This document shows positions 1 through 9,823 of a stretch of 64,000 nt of DNA, piece after piece. Origin of the DNA: Leptospira broomii serovar Hurstbridge str. 5399 (GTDB taxonomy: Bacteria; Spirochaetota; Leptospiria; Leptospirales; Leptospiraceae). The notes under the pieces were generated by a model that did no database searches, was not told the origin of the DNA, and saw only the letters and a program-made list of their open reading frames with translations. The stretch's first letter is position 1. The number at the start of each line of letters is the position of its first letter. The translations under genes and the position numbers were made by a program. The stretch spans positions 498,501-562,500 of the forward strand of contig NZ_AHMO02000004.1 of the NCBI RefSeq assembly GCF_000243715.2. Reading direction: 5' to 3'.

Positions 1-885
1 GCGGAAAACATGTCCAAATCTTCCCGAAATTTTTCCGAGGTCGCTCAAACCCAAGCTTCCGCTGCGGAAGAATGTTCTGCTGCCGTAGAAGAACTGTCCG
101 CGTCCGCCATGAATGTAGGAAAGTCGATGCAGAAAGCGGTATCAAGCATGAAGGAAATCGACGGTAACGTCGTTCGCTTGCGCGAACAAATCGCTAGTAT
201 TAACGCGGAGATGCAAGGTCTCGTAGGAGTTGCGATCGCTTCCAAGGAAGAAGCGGTTACGGGTGAAAACGCAATGACGATGTCCACTAACGCTATGGGA
301 GAGATCGGGGATAGCGCGTCTCGTATAAGCGAAATTCTTTCCATCATCACCGAAATTTCCGAGAAGACGAATCTATTAGCCTTGAATGCAGCGATAGAAG
401 CAGCAAGAGCCGGCGAAGCAGGAAAGGGTTTTGCGGTTGTTGCCGAGGAAATCGGCAAATTGGCGTCACAGACCTCCTTGAGTGTCCAGGAAATCGGCGG
501 TTTGGTCGATTCTACCAACGACGCAGTCTTGAACGGAAATAGAAAGGTTTCCGAAGCTTCGGAAGTACTGAGAAGATTGCGGGAGAGGGTAGAGGAATTT
601 GACAGGTCCGCTAAATCGGTCCTTTCTTCGGTTAGGACTCAAGAGGATAATACTCGGGAGATCGCTGAAAACGCGACCACATTGATGAGCTTTAGCTTAC
701 AAATCGAGACAGCGGTAGTGGAGCAACGGCGAGCAACGGAAGAAATTACGAAAACGATCATAAATATTTCCGATGGAACCCAGGAAATTGCGAGAGGAGC
801 GGACGATCTAACCTCCTTCTCGGGAGAAATGCATAAGCAAGCGAATCAGCTTTCAAAGCATATCGGAAAATTTAAGACTGACTGA
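1..885 (+). CDS. Methyl-accepting chemotaxis protein, C-terminal part (cut by window start)
   Basis: The frame is open to base 1, so the true start lies upstream. What remains is the cytoplasmic signalling domain of a chemoreceptor, which couples ligand sensing to the CheA/CheW array. The tip of the four-helix hairpin is clearly visible at about residues 118-150 of the visible part, with the core [19 protein letters not shown] followed by GFAVVAEEI, the most conserved stretch of the family. Heptad-patterned helices flank it. Ligand-binding, membrane and HAMP parts are not in the window. There is no CheR/CheB-tethering pentapeptide at the C terminus, which ends IGKFKTD. Confidence 0.93.
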   Translation, partial: AENMSKSSRNFSEVAQTQASAAEECSAAVEELSASAMNVGKSMQKAVSSMKEIDGNVVRLREQIASINAEMQGLVGVAIASKEEAVTGENAMTMSTNAMGEIGDSASRISEILSIITEISEKTNLLALNAAIEAARAGEAGKGFAVVAEEIGKLASQTSLSVQEIGGLVDSTNDAVLNGNRKVSEASEVLRRLRERVEEFDRSAKSVLSSVRTQEDNTREIAENATTLMSFSLQIETAVVEQRRATEEITKTIINISDGTQEIARGADDLTSFSGEMHKQANQLSKHIGKFKTD

Positions 886-962
886 ACGTTTCATATTCGC
901 AAACTTCTCTATGTCCGTATTTTTGGGGTTTGCTTGGGAAGTCGTACTCTATTTGATGAATT

Positions 963-2123
963 TTAAATTTGGGCCAAGTCCAAAATTTGAGCGTCAAGAA
1001 AAAGGACCGCCTCGGGCTTCCACTGAAAAACGGTTCCGTCTAACGTGCTAAGGCCGGATGCGGATTTCTCACGCAATTTTTTTAGTAGGCTAGGGGCTTT
1101 TTCCGGAATAAGATTTAGGAATTCATTAAGTTCCACGGGGAGAAAGACTCGAAACAGGGATAAAATTAGCTCTTCGAACGGAGTCGGAGGCTCGTAGACT
1201 TCCGCACGATTCCCTTTCAGATATGCGTTAGTATTTCTTGGGTTGGAATATCGGCCCGACGGTAAAAAACCGTGAGCTCCCGGACCGATTCCTAGGTAAT
1301 GTTCATAAGTCCAGTATTTCATATTGTGTCTGGAGTAAAACCCCGGCTTGGAATAATTGGACACTTCGTACTGTTGAAAATTTTTCCGTTTCAAAATTCC
1401 GGGTAGATCTTTTAAAATTCTTTCTTGTATCTCTTCTTGCGGAGGTGGAAGTTTACCCGAGATCACGCTTCTACTATATTCCGTTCCTTTTTCTAGGGTA
1501 AGAGCGTACAGACTTATATGAGAAACCCCCGAGGATAGGATCAATTCTGCGTCCGAATAGAATTCTTCCTCGGTCTGATCCGGAACCCCGAACATTAAGT
1601 CAGCCCCGAAATTTTTTATTTTGGATTTGGACACGATTTCCAGAACTTTGGGATAATTCTCCGGATCGTAATAACGGTCTAAGAATTTCAACGTTCTAGG
1701 TTGAAAGGATTGAATTCCGATATGAACCCGATTTACGCCGGCATCGCTTAATTCGTGGAGTAGACCGTCCGTTAAGTCCTCCGGATTACACTCCAAGGAA
1801 ATCTCCGCGTTATCAGCTAGGTCGATATTGTTTTTTAAAAAGTTTAGGAAATCGGCGTATCGCTCTGGAGACGCCTTTGACGGAGTTCCTCCACCAAAAA
1901 AAACGGTGTCGAAAGAAAGATCGGAATGATTCGGGGACGCTTTCAGTCTTGAAACGATCTCCTGTTCGTACTTACTGAATAAACCTTTTTCTAAAGGAGA
2001 TGGTTCGAGCCCGATTCCCTCCGAGTAGAAATCGCAATAGGAACATTTCTTAATGCAAAAAGGGTAATGTACATATACTCCGCTCTTCCCCGTTTTTTTT
2101 ATCGTAGGGAGGAGCGGATCCAA
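963..2123 (-). CDS. hemW: HemW-like radical SAM haem chaperone
   Basis: Radical SAM protein of the HemW family, once annotated as oxygen-independent coproporphyrinogen III oxidase, now regarded mainly as a haem-binding chaperone. The cluster motif CIKKCSYC (CX3CX2C) is at about residues 23-30, the GGGTPS motif follows, and the HNMKYW sequence typical of HemW is in the C-terminal half. Its 386 residues match the usual 375-390. The start is TTG, directly after the TAG stop of the upstream glycosidase, so the two genes are probably translationally coupled. HemW lacks the extra N-terminal residues of true HemN, which favours the chaperone assignment, but activity cannot be read from sequence. Confidence 0.92.
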   Translation of the reverse strand: MDPLLPTIKKTGKSGVYVHYPFCIKKCSYCDFYSEGIGLEPSPLEKGLFSKYEQEIVSRLKASPNHSDLSFDTVFFGGGTPSKASPERYADFLNFLKNNIDLADNAEISLECNPEDLTDGLLHELSDAGVNRVHIGIQSFQPRTLKFLDRYYDPENYPKVLEIVSKSKIKNFGADLMFGVPDQTEEEFYSDAELILSSGVSHISLYALTLEKGTEYSRSVISGKLPPPQEEIQERILKDLPGILKRKNFQQYEVSNYSKPGFYSRHNMKYWTYEHYLGIGPGAHGFLPSGRYSNPRNTNAYLKGNRAEVYEPPTPFEELILSLFRVFLPVELNEFLNLIPEKAPSLLKKLREKSASGLSTLDGTVFQWKPEAVLFLDAQILDLAQI

Positions 2124-2124
2124 A

Positions 2125-3888
2125 CTAGGGAGTTCCTGGAGCGGCTTTGATTTCCTTTTCTTTTGTGCCGTTCTTTAACACTAGATCGACTTTGGGAATT
2201 TCCTCTTTTCGATCTAAAATGGAGTATAGTAGCGCTTTTTTGGATTCGTTGGTGGGCGAAAAGGAAAAAAGAATTTTAAGGTTTGGAAGTTCCGGCAAGT
2301 GCAAAAAAGGAGTTCCGTAGTGTAAGACCACTATCTCGACTTTAGGAAATTTTTTTGCGAGACTCCCCGCCATATCCAAATCGACTTGTGCAGCCCCCGT
2401 TAAGATGACTCGCTTTCCTTTTCTTTTTTCTATAGCGGCTGAGACTTGCGAGAAATTCAGATTTTGCAAAGATCTTGCGGCCAATTCGGCGGAAAACTCG
2501 GAGCCTTTGGCGGCAAATAAAGTCTCTGAAAGGGGAACGGTTGCAGGATTATAGGAGTTCGGATAGGAAACGATGGATTTTCGACTCACGTCCCTGTTCA
2601 GCTCCGGTAGGTTCCAGTTTACGTTCAGGGATTCGCGATGAGTCGCCTGGTCTTCATAATATTTACGTAATGTTTCTGAAATATCTTCGGTCAGAATATC
2701 TTTCGCTCTTCCTTCCTTTTGTTTTTTGGAAAAGTCCCAGACGATTCCGTGTTTTAGTTTCAATAAGATTTGTCGCTTGGCGGCTTCTTTTAATACGTCT
2801 TTCCCGTCTCTATGAAGGGTTCCCTTCTTATAAGCTTTTAAGATTTTTTCCTTCATATCCTGAGTGGTTTTTCCCCAACTGGTCATCAAGATGATATCGG
2901 CTCCTGCGAGTAGAGCAAGCACTCCCGGATCGTATGCTTGGTAGTGTTCGTCGATCGCGTCCATTTCCATCGCGTCGGTGATAACGATTCCCTTGAATTT
3001 GAGTTCTTTTCTGAGGAGATCCGTCAAAATTCTGGAGGAAAGAGTCGCTGGAAAATCGGAATCGATCTTAGGGTAGAGGATATGAGCGCTCATAACGGCT
3101 TCGGCTCCGTTATCGATTGCCGCCTTAAACGGGACTAATTCTAAGGAACGAAGTTCTTCCAGATTTTTCTCGATTTTCGGAAGGCCTAAATGGCTATCTA
3201 CGTTCGTATCGCCATGACCCGGGAAATGCTTGATAACAGGAATGGCTCCGCCTAAACGGGCGCCTTCTTCATAGGCGACACCCGCGCTTAAGACCGTCTC
3301 GAGGTTGCTTCCTAAAGACCGAGTGTTTATGACCGGGTTATCAGGATTATTATTGATGTCTAAATCGGGAGCGAATAAAAAATTCAGGCCTAACTTTCGA
3401 AGCTGGTAGGAAGTCACGAATCCGACTTTTTTAGCGTACTCCGAATCCTTGGTTTGCCCTAAAGCCATGGCACCCGGAAATTGAGTCACTCCGTCTCGAA
3501 CCCGAATGACCCGACCACCTTCCTGATCTACCGAAATCAATAAAGGCAGGCCGGTCAGTTTTAGGGCTTTCTTTTGCAGGGAATCGTTTAGAGTCGTAAT
3601 TTCTTCCCGATTTCCCAGATTTCTTCCGAATAAAATCACGCCTCCGGGTAGAATCGCTTCTAATTCAGTTTCGGCTACGGAATCCAGAGTCGTACCTGGA
3701 ATTGCAACGTGAATCACTTGCCCGACCAATTCTTGAGGACTGAGTTTATTGACGATCTCGTCGGCTTGACGAAGCATTCCTTCTTGGATTTCTTGGGCTT
3801 GGAGTTCCGCACGATACTGCCCTAACCATTGGAGTGAAACTAGAAAGAGTCCGGCAAAAACGACAGCCAGAAGGATACGCTTGATCAT
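2125..3888 (-). CDS. Glycoside hydrolase family 3, NagZ-like beta-N-acetylhexosaminidase
   Basis: Family 3 glycosidase predicted to remove N-acetylglucosamine from peptidoglycan fragments. The diagnostic HFPGHGDT...DSH loop (His/Asp acid-base dyad of the NagZ subgroup) is near residue 220, and the nucleophile Asp lies in [10 protein letters not shown]. The NagZ-like barrel is followed by a second, roughly 200-residue C-terminal domain, so at about 587 residues it is longer than single-domain NagZ (about 340). An N-terminal hydrophobic segment ([15 protein letters not shown]) suggests export or membrane anchoring. I chose the ATG at 3888, which puts that segment at the extreme N terminus; an upstream in-frame ATG at 3927 is possible. 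It lies immediately upstream of hemW. Confidence 0.88.
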   Translation of the reverse strand: MIKRILLAVVFAGLFLVSLQWLGQYRAELQAQEIQEGMLRQADEIVNKLSPQELVGQVIHVAIPGTTLDSVAETELEAILPGGVILFGRNLGNREEITTLNDSLQKKALKLTGLPLLISVDQEGGRVIRVRDGVTQFPGAMALGQTKDSEYAKKVGFVTSYQLRKLGLNFLFAPDLDINNNPDNPVINTRSLGSNLETVLSAGVAYEEGARLGGAIPVIKHFPGHGDTNVDSHLGLPKIEKNLEELRSLELVPFKAAIDNGAEAVMSAHILYPKIDSDFPATLSSRILTDLLRKELKFKGIVITDAMEMDAIDEHYQAYDPGVLALLAGADIILMTSWGKTTQDMKEKILKAYKKGTLHRDGKDVLKEAAKRQILLKLKHGIVWDFSKKQKEGRAKDILTEDISETLRKYYEDQATHRESLNVNWNLPELNRDVSRKSIVSYPNSYNPATVPLSETLFAAKGSEFSAELAARSLQNLNFSQVSAAIEKRKGKRVILTGAAQVDLDMAGSLAKKFPKVEIVVLHYGTPFLHLPELPNLKILFSFSPTNESKKALLYSILDRKEEIPKVDLVLKNGTKEKEIKAAPGTP

Positions 3889-4020
3889 GAAACCTAATTC
3901 ATATCCGACTTGGTATCCGTAAAGCATAACTTGGCGGCTTTCAATCGGGACCCTCCTTGAAAATTCTGTGTCTAAGGAAAATCACGATCTACTAGCTTTT
4001 AATGAATTCGAGGAGGGTGA

Positions 4021-4698
4021 ATGTTTCACCGATTGAGAACCGTATGTTTCTATGCTCTTACTGTCCTATGCTTTCATAGTCTGGAAATGGAAGCTGAAAA
4101 AGGGAAGGAACCTTCTTTGACAAAACGCCAGGAGCAGAAGGTCGCAAAGAGAATCCTTTTTTTTGGAGATAGTCTTACTGCCGGGTTCGGCTTGGATTCG
4201 CCCGACCAAGCGTTTCCGCATCTTGTTTGGAAAGAGCTTTCGAAGTCTAATCCGGGGCTTGAATTTACGAACGCAGGAGTGAGCGGAGATACTACTTCCG
4301 GAGGATTGGCTCGACTCGATTGGGTTCTCTCTTCTCCATACGATATTTTTGTGTTAGAGCTTGGCGCTAACGATTCGATGCGGGGGGTTTCACCTAAAGT
4401 CACCGAGGAAAATCTAAGATTGATCATTCGCCGAACAAGGGCGAAATATCCGAAAATTAAAATTCTGCTCCTCGGGATGAGGACGTTTCCGAATTTAGGA
4501 AAGGCCTACTCGGATGAGTTTCGTGCGATCTATCCTCGAATATCAAGGGAGGAAAAGGTAGATTTGCTTCCCTTTCTTCTGGTTGGAATAGCGGCGGAAA
4601 AGAATTTAAACCAGAAAGACGGAATTCATCCCACTTCCGCCGGCCACATGATATTAGCCAAAACCGTACTACCTTACGTAAAGAAACTCATGAACTAG
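4021..4698 (+). CDS. GDSL-type (SGNH) esterase/arylesterase, TesA-like
   Basis: SGNH-fold esterase/lysophospholipase of the TesA type. All four blocks are visible: GDSLTAGFG with the nucleophile Ser, the Gly in [18 protein letters not shown] with the block III Asn, and [10 protein letters not shown] with the catalytic Asp and His. The N terminus (about residues 5-22) is hydrophobic and looks like a signal peptide, so a periplasmic or envelope location is likely. A strong Shine-Dalgarno (GAGGAGG) lies just before the ATG. The 225 residues fit the family. It is divergent from the GH3 gene. The substrate is unknown. Confidence 0.92.
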   Translation: MFHRLRTVCFYALTVLCFHSLEMEAEKGKEPSLTKRQEQKVAKRILFFGDSLTAGFGLDSPDQAFPHLVWKELSKSNPGLEFTNAGVSGDTTSGGLARLDWVLSSPYDIFVLELGANDSMRGVSPKVTEENLRLIIRRTRAKYPKIKILLLGMRTFPNLGKAYSDEFRAIYPRISREEKVDLLPFLLVGIAAEKNLNQKDGIHPTSAGHMILAKTVLPYVKKLMN

Positions 4699-4718
4699 TT
4701 GGGCATACAAAGGATTTA

Positions 4719-4742
4719 AATTTAAGTTACAATTTAAGTTAG
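4719..4742. repeat. Tandem 12-bp AT-rich direct repeat
   Basis: Two adjacent copies of AATTTAAGTTA(C/G), 11 of 12 bases identical, lie about 60-80 bp before the molybdopterin oxidoreductase start. The position suits an operator or an UP-like element. No regulator is assigned. Confidence 0.5.
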
Positions 4743-4765
4743 AAATGCTTGCCCTTCCTATCCGG

Positions 4766-4786
4766 CGGAGGTTACAATAGCCTCCG
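4766..4786 (+). promoter_or_regulatory. Small hairpin in the leader of the molybdopterin oxidoreductase
   Basis: CGGAGG and CCTCCG form a 6-bp stem around a 9-nt loop, ending 15 bases before the start codon. It contains a ribosome-binding-like GGAGG, but too far upstream to serve the ATG at 4802. It may be a leader structure; function is unknown. Confidence 0.3.
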
Positions 4787-4801
4787 TTATACGGGGAAAA
4801 T

Positions 4802-6958
4802 ATGGGCGAAACACATTATAGATCTTGTACTTTATGCGAAGCGATGTGCGGTTTACGGATCGAAGTGGAGGATCATGTCGTAGTCGCGATTCGCGGCGAT
4901 AAAGAAGATGCATTTAGCCGCGGTCACCTTTGCGCGAAGGGTCCCGAATTGAAGAACCTGTATGAAGACGGAGACCGTCTTAAGTATCCGATAAAACGGA
5001 CCGAATCAGGATGGGTTCGAGTTTCCTGGGTAGATGCTCTCTCTGATATCGCAGTCAGATTGCTCGCAATTCAGGATCAGTACGGAAACGATTCCGTGGC
5101 GGTCTATAACGGAAATCCTACGGTTCATAATTACGGCTCGATGCTATTCGGGCAAAGATTCGCTAACAGACTCAAAACGAAAAATATGTATTCTGCGACT
5201 TCGGTGGATCAATTACCGCATCAGCTATTATCCTATTTTATGTTCGGACACCAATTACTGGTGCCGATACCGGATATCGATCATACGAATTTTTTTCTGA
5301 TTCTGGGCGGAAACCCTTTCGCATCTAACGGAAGTTTGATGAGCGTCCCTGATGTAAAAAAAAGACTGAAAGACATTCAGGAAAGGGGCGGTAAATACAT
5401 TGTTGTCGATCCGAGGCGGACCGAAACTGCCGTTCACGCGGACGAGCATATTTTTATCCGACCCGGCTCGGATGCGTTTTTCCTTTTTGCGATAGTTAAT
5501 GTTTTATTTAAAAAGAATTTTGTAAAATCATCCGATCTAGTTTCCGCTTCCGACCTACAAACGATTCGAACCTTAGCGGAGGAATTTACTCCCGAAAAGG
5601 CTCAGGAAGTCACGGGAGTTCCTGCCGAAACGATAGAGAGAATTGCGACCGAGTTCGCAAATGCAAAAGGAGCGGTTTGTTACGGGCGAGTCGGAGTCTC
5701 GACTCAAGAGTTCGGCGCGATTTGTCAGTGGTTAATTAATTCCATTAACATTCTTACCGGAAATATGGATTCGCGCGGCGGAGCCATGTTCACTCTACCT
5801 GCAGTGGATGTGATCGATCCTAAGAGCGCGATGCGTACTTCTCCCGGAAGTTTCGATACTTTTCAATCCAGGGTCCGGAAATTGCCCGAGTTTAACGACG
5901 AATTACCGGTCGCTGCTCTTGCGGAAGAAATCTTAACCGAGGGCGAGGGGCAGATCAAAGCCTTCGTTACCTCGGCGGGAAATCCGGTCCTTTCCACTCC
6001 TAACGGAGGAAAGTTGGAAAAGGCGTTGTCTACTCTCGAATTTATGGTAAGCGTCGATTTCTATTTGAACGAAACGACAAAATACGCCAATTACATACTC
6101 CCCCCAACGTCTGCTTTGGAGCACGATCATTACGATTTGATCTTCAACGTATTTGCAGTTCGAAATACCGCTCGGTATTGCCAGCCGGTCTTCGATCCCG
6201 AAGAGGGAATGATGCACGATTGGGAAATTTTTTCCGATTTAACGAAGCGGGTTGAATTATTGCGTTCGGGAAAATCGCTTCCGAACGAATTAATAAAAAC
6301 TAAGTTAACTCCGGCATCGATCATCGACCACGCTCTTCGATCGGGACCTTACGGATCCAAAGGAAAGCGAAACGTGGATATGAGTCTCGAATTATTAAAG
6401 AATAGCCCGCATGGGGTGGATTTGGGGCCGTTACAACCCTGCTTTCCGGAGCGACTCTACACCGAAAATAAGAAAATTCATTTAGTTCCTGAACGGATTC
6501 AGGCGGATATGAATCGACTACGAAGAAGATTTCAAGAGTTGAGGGTCTCTTTTCAATCGCAGAACGGTTTCTTACTGATCGGAAGGAGGCATTTAAGAAA
6601 TAATAATTCTTGGATGCATAATATGCCCAAATTAATGACCGGTAAAGATCGTTGCACCTTAATGATGCATCCCGAAGACGCAAGTTTACTCGGAATTAAC
6701 GAAGAGGAAGAAGTTCTGGTAGAGTCTAGGGTAGGAAAAATTTCGATTCCTGCGGAATTAACTGACGATATGATGCGCGGAGTGGTCTGCATTCCTCACG
6801 GATTCGGACACGGAAAGGAGGGAACGACTTTGCATGTCGCCGCCCAATTCGCGGGCGCAAGTATTAACGATTTGACCGACGATCAGGCATTGGACGAACT
6901 CTCAGGTAATGCCGCCTTTAGCGGGATTCCTGTTTCTATCCGACGTAAAACCGCTTAA
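4802..6958 (+). CDS. Molybdopterin oxidoreductase, DMSO reductase superfamily
   Basis: A 718-residue enzyme carrying a bis-MGD molybdenum cofactor. The N-terminal [4Fe-4S] site is complete: Cys9, Cys12, Cys16 and Cys44 (CX2CX3CX27C). The molybdopterin core follows, and a C-terminal dinucleotide-binding domain starts near residue 590 (LLIGRRHLRNNNSWMHN, a typical beginning). There is no twin-arginine signal, so it is probably cytoplasmic. Around residue 140 (SATSVDQLPHQ), where the metal ligand is expected, I see Ser and Asp but no Cys or selenocysteine codon, so formate dehydrogenase or periplasmic nitrate reductase is unlikely. Substrate unknown. Its neighbours make molybdopterin, and it overlaps the convergent MoeB-like gene by 4 bp. 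Confidence 0.9.
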   Translation: MGETHYRSCTLCEAMCGLRIEVEDHVVVAIRGDKEDAFSRGHLCAKGPELKNLYEDGDRLKYPIKRTESGWVRVSWVDALSDIAVRLLAIQDQYGNDSVAVYNGNPTVHNYGSMLFGQRFANRLKTKNMYSATSVDQLPHQLLSYFMFGHQLLVPIPDIDHTNFFLILGGNPFASNGSLMSVPDVKKRLKDIQERGGKYIVVDPRRTETAVHADEHIFIRPGSDAFFLFAIVNVLFKKNFVKSSDLVSASDLQTIRTLAEEFTPEKAQEVTGVPAETIERIATEFANAKGAVCYGRVGVSTQEFGAICQWLINSINILTGNMDSRGGAMFTLPAVDVIDPKSAMRTSPGSFDTFQSRVRKLPEFNDELPVAALAEEILTEGEGQIKAFVTSAGNPVLSTPNGGKLEKALSTLEFMVSVDFYLNETTKYANYILPPTSALEHDHYDLIFNVFAVRNTARYCQPVFDPEEGMMHDWEIFSDLTKRVELLRSGKSLPNELIKTKLTPASIIDHALRSGPYGSKGKRNVDMSLELLKNSPHGVDLGPLQPCFPERLYTENKKIHLVPERIQADMNRLRRRFQELRVSFQSQNGFLLIGRRHLRNNNSWMHNMPKLMTGKDRCTLMMHPEDASLLGINEEEEVLVESRVGKISIPAELTDDMMRGVVCIPHGFGHGKEGTTLHVAAQFAGASINDLTDDQALDELSGNAAFSGIPVSIRRKTA

Positions 6959-8049
6959 GGATTTTTTCCCGCAAGAAGAGAATGAAGGTTTCTTCTTCCG
7001 CCTGAGAGGGAATAAATATCGGGGAACATTTCCCGTAAAAGTTCCGCGGCCCTTGCCGATCGTACCCCGGATTCGCATACGAGGACCAAAGCCGTTTCCG
7101 AGGATAGTTTCGGTTTTTCTCCCGAAACTATCCTGCTAAGAGGCAGGCTGATTGCACCCTGGATCGGGGTCGCGTTCTGCTCTTCTTCTTCGCGGACATC
7201 CATTAGAATTATTGCATGCTTTTCTCTCCGATCCAAATAATCTTCAGGCGAAAGTTCTCTGATGAAATCGGTATGAGAAAATGATTCTCCCTTCGATCCG
7301 CAAGTCGGGCAGTTAGGGTCAGATTTGATTTTGCTTTCGTAAATAATCGGAGACTCCCATTCGAGCAAGTATAACGAATCGGAGGATACTGAAGTTGGAT
7401 CTATGAGATAACGAATTGCGAGGGAGGCCTGTTGCAATCCTGCCAAAGCAGTTTGAATTCCCAATACTCCTGCATCAGCGCAATTCACGGTATCGTTCTC
7501 GCCTAATTTAGGATATAGACAACGGTAACAAGGTTTTCCATTCGGGGAAAACAAAGAAAATTGAGCGCTGGTTCTATAAACTGATGCGGTAACCAAAGGC
7601 TTTCGCGCATGAATGCAAAGGTCGTTGATCGCATACTTAGCGGGGGCGGTGTCCGTACAATCAATGACGAGATTCCAATCGTTTAAAAACTCCGGGGGGA
7701 CCATCCGGGAAAACGAATCCGAAAAAAGTCGAGTAACTAGATTGGGAACCCTCGATTTCAGAAATTCCGAAGTGACCTCCGTTTTTAATCGCCCGATATC
7801 CGAAAGGGTAAAGGCGGTTTGCCTGTGTAAGTTCGTCAATTCGACTCGGTCGAAATCCATTAAGCCGAGTTTTCCTATACCAGCCGTTGCTAAATGAAGT
7901 GCAGCGGGAGAGCCTAAACCTCCTAGGCCGACTATCAAAACGGAGGATTCTTGCAGTTTTATTTGCCCGGCTTCCCCGATTGCCGGAACTCGGATCTGCC
8001 GCGAGAAGAATTTTCTTTGTTCCGAGTTCATATAGAATATATGTTCCAT
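6955..8049 (-). CDS. moeB: MoeB/ThiF-family adenylyltransferase with C-terminal rhodanese domain
   Basis: E1-like enzyme that adenylates the C terminus of a MoaD/ThiS sulphur carrier. The ATP-binding glycine loop VGLGGLGSPAA is near residue 40. Two zinc Cys pairs are present (CYRC and CPTC), and the C-terminal ~100 residues form a rhodanese domain with active-site loop CESGVRS. This architecture is that of eukaryotic MOCS3 and of many bacterial MoeBR proteins, so activation and sulphur transfer may be combined. The neighbouring moaD encodes a carrier ending in Gly-Gly, the expected partner. A second possible start is the ATG six codons in. Role in molybdopterin rather than thiamine synthesis is inferred from context. 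Confidence 0.9.
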   Translation of the reverse strand: MEHIFYMNSEQRKFFSRQIRVPAIGEAGQIKLQESSVLIVGLGGLGSPAALHLATAGIGKLGLMDFDRVELTNLHRQTAFTLSDIGRLKTEVTSEFLKSRVPNLVTRLFSDSFSRMVPPEFLNDWNLVIDCTDTAPAKYAINDLCIHARKPLVTASVYRTSAQFSLFSPNGKPCYRCLYPKLGENDTVNCADAGVLGIQTALAGLQQASLAIRYLIDPTSVSSDSLYLLEWESPIIYESKIKSDPNCPTCGSKGESFSHTDFIRELSPEDYLDRREKHAIILMDVREEEEQNATPIQGAISLPLSRIVSGEKPKLSSETALVLVCESGVRSARAAELLREMFPDIYSLSGGRRNLHSLLAGKNP

Positions 8050-8191
8050 TCGTCGGGAATTCGCAACTCATTTTGTTTGAACGTTAAACCGATCTTCGGA
8101 ATTTCCTACTTATTTCGAATTAGATTATTCCCTACGATTCTATTTTAGCTTCCAAGTTTTCGTATGAAGAGTAAGATGGGTATTGCAAATC

Positions 8192-9136
8192 ATGAAGGCT
8201 AGGAAATTCGAAGTATTACGAGTGAGCGTGACATCTTCCTGCGGATTCGGGTGCGTGTATTGCGCGCCCGGAGGTAGTGAGAATGAGGCGTCCGTTCGCC
8301 AGTATAAACCTACGGCGATTTTTCTTTCTCCGGAAACATTTCAAATAAAACTGAATACATTAAAAGATCAATTGGAAATTAAAGAAGTTCACTTAACAGG
8401 CGGCGAACCGACTAATCATAAAGGACTGCCCGAACTGATCCGAGTCGCGGTAGACCAGGGTGTTCCGGAGATCGCATTGACTTCCAACGGTTTTTTTGCG
8501 GACGGACTGATTGAAACTTTAAAGATTTCCGGATTAACTCGAATGAATTTTTCTTTGGATTCTTTGTCTTCGACGGGTTTCTCTAGAATTTCGGGAAAAG
8601 ACTTATCTATCGGAAGACTCTTACGCAGGATCGAAGAGGCAATTTCGACCGGACTCCAGGTAAAATTGAACAGCACGATCGTAAAAGGTTATAACGAAGA
8701 TCAAATCGTTCCTTTATTAGAATGGGCGGGATTAAGGCGGGTCCCTATTCGGTATTTGGAATTAATGAAAATGGGCCCCTTGCATGACGACCATTCCGAT
8801 CTCTTTTATTCGGCAGAGGAAATTCGGACAAGAATTAGAGAAAAATTCACCTTCAAGTCCGTCGAGACTCCGCTAGAATCCACAGCCAGATATCATCAAA
8901 CAGCCGAAGGATTTATTTTCGGTATTATAGCAAACCATACCGAACCTTTCTGCGAGGGTTGCAATCGACTTAGGATGGACGCCAACGGCCGGATATACGG
9001 TTGCTTAAGCGATTCCACCTCGTTTCATCTACCGACCGACAAGATCGGAGCAGCCGAAGCATTGAAATCGGCGATGCTTACGAAAAAAAATCATTTTACC
9101 GGAAGCGAGTTATCCATGAAATATATCGGGGGTTAA
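8192..9136 (+). CDS. moaA: GTP 3',8-cyclase MoaA
   Basis: Radical SAM enzyme for the first step of molybdenum cofactor synthesis, from GTP to 3',8-cyclo-GTP. The N-terminal cluster motif CGFGCVYC is at residues 17-24. The C-terminal second [4Fe-4S] site reads FCEGCNRLRM followed by a Cys in RIYGC. The conserved C-terminal Gly-Gly tail (KYIGG) is present. I chose the ATG at 8192; an in-frame TTG at 8183 would add three residues. It is followed by moaD after 3 bp, so it heads a moaA-moaD-moaE-mobA operon. No moaC, the enzyme that completes this step, lies in the window. Confidence 0.95.
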   Translation: MKARKFEVLRVSVTSSCGFGCVYCAPGGSENEASVRQYKPTAIFLSPETFQIKLNTLKDQLEIKEVHLTGGEPTNHKGLPELIRVAVDQGVPEIALTSNGFFADGLIETLKISGLTRMNFSLDSLSSTGFSRISGKDLSIGRLLRRIEEAISTGLQVKLNSTIVKGYNEDQIVPLLEWAGLRRVPIRYLELMKMGPLHDDHSDLFYSAEEIRTRIREKFTFKSVETPLESTARYHQTAEGFIFGIIANHTEPFCEGCNRLRMDANGRIYGCLSDSTSFHLPTDKIGAAEALKSAMLTKKNHFTGSELSMKYIGG

Positions 9137-9139
9137 AGA

Positions 9140-9382
9140 GTGAAGATAGAGCTACTTTGTTTCGCTGCAATGAAGGATTTCTTTCCCGCTAAAGAGAATA
9201 TCGATCTGGAATCGATTCGGACGATCTCCGACCTGCGTTCCGCGTTGGAATCAAAAAACCCACTTTCGGCTCCTTTACTAAGAATCAGTCGTTTTGCGGT
9301 CGACCAAGTAATCGTAGCTGAAGATCATTCCCTAGTCGATGGACAAACGGTTGCGGTTTTGCCTCCATCTAGCGGAGGTTAA
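9140..9382 (+). CDS. moaD: MoaD/ThiS-family sulphur carrier
   Basis: Small ubiquitin-like subunit of molybdopterin synthase, 80 residues, ending in the obligatory Gly-Gly (PPSSGG) that is adenylated by MoeB and thiocarboxylated. It starts with GTG three bases after moaA, and its stop is immediately followed by the moaE ATG. Position between moaA and moaE decides for MoaD over ThiS. Confidence 0.93.
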   Translation: MKIELLCFAAMKDFFPAKENIDLESIRTISDLRSALESKNPLSAPLLRISRFAVDQVIVAEDHSLVDGQTVAVLPPSSGG

Positions 9383-9823
9383 ATGGCCTTCCTTCAAGAG
9401 CTGTCTTATATCAAATCCCAGCCTTTAGAGCTTCCCCATAACGTGCCTGACCTGCCAGAAACGGGAGGCTTGGTTCTGTTTGCCGGAATTGTTCGAAATA
9501 TTAATGAAGGTAAAAAGGTCAGATATCTGGAATATGAGGCGTTTCCCGAAATGGCCGATAAAATGATTCGATCCATATTGGAGGAAGCGGGAAAGAAATG
9601 GGGCCTACAGTATATAGATTGTCAGCATCGGCTAGGTAAATTAGAAATTTCTGAGATAGCGGTCATTGTAGTGACCGGCTCGATGCACCGGGAAGAGGCA
9701 TATACGGCAAATCGTTATATAATCGATCGAGTAAAGCACGAGGTCCCGATTTGGAAACGCGAGTTTTTCGAAGATGGAACTTCCGAGTGGTCCCAGGGTT
9801 GCCAGCATGACCACCGACATTGA
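9383..9823 (+). CDS. moaE: Molybdopterin synthase catalytic subunit MoaE
   Basis: Large subunit of molybdopterin synthase, which inserts the dithiolene sulphurs into cPMP. The 146 residues match the family. The family pattern G(x)VLFAGIVRN near residue 30, YLEYEAFPEMA, the HRLGKLEISE block and the active-site region with KHEVPIWKREF are all recognisable. It abuts moaD with no gap and overlaps mobA by 17 bp, indicating one transcript. Confidence 0.94.
   Translation: MAFLQELSYIKSQPLELPHNVPDLPETGGLVLFAGIVRNINEGKKVRYLEYEAFPEMADKMIRSILEEAGKKWGLQYIDCQHRLGKLEISEIAVIVVTGSMHREEAYTANRYIIDRVKHEVPIWKREFFEDGTSEWSQGCQHDHRH

Noticed and set aside
886..962. GCAAAC...GTTTGC as a terminator between the chemoreceptor and hemW
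   Set aside because: The loop is over 25 nt and there is no T-tract, so it is too weak to call.
2475..2894. A 139-residue plus-strand frame inside the glycosidase gene
   Set aside because: It is opposite a well-supported gene, has no ribosome binding site and shows no recognisable domain.
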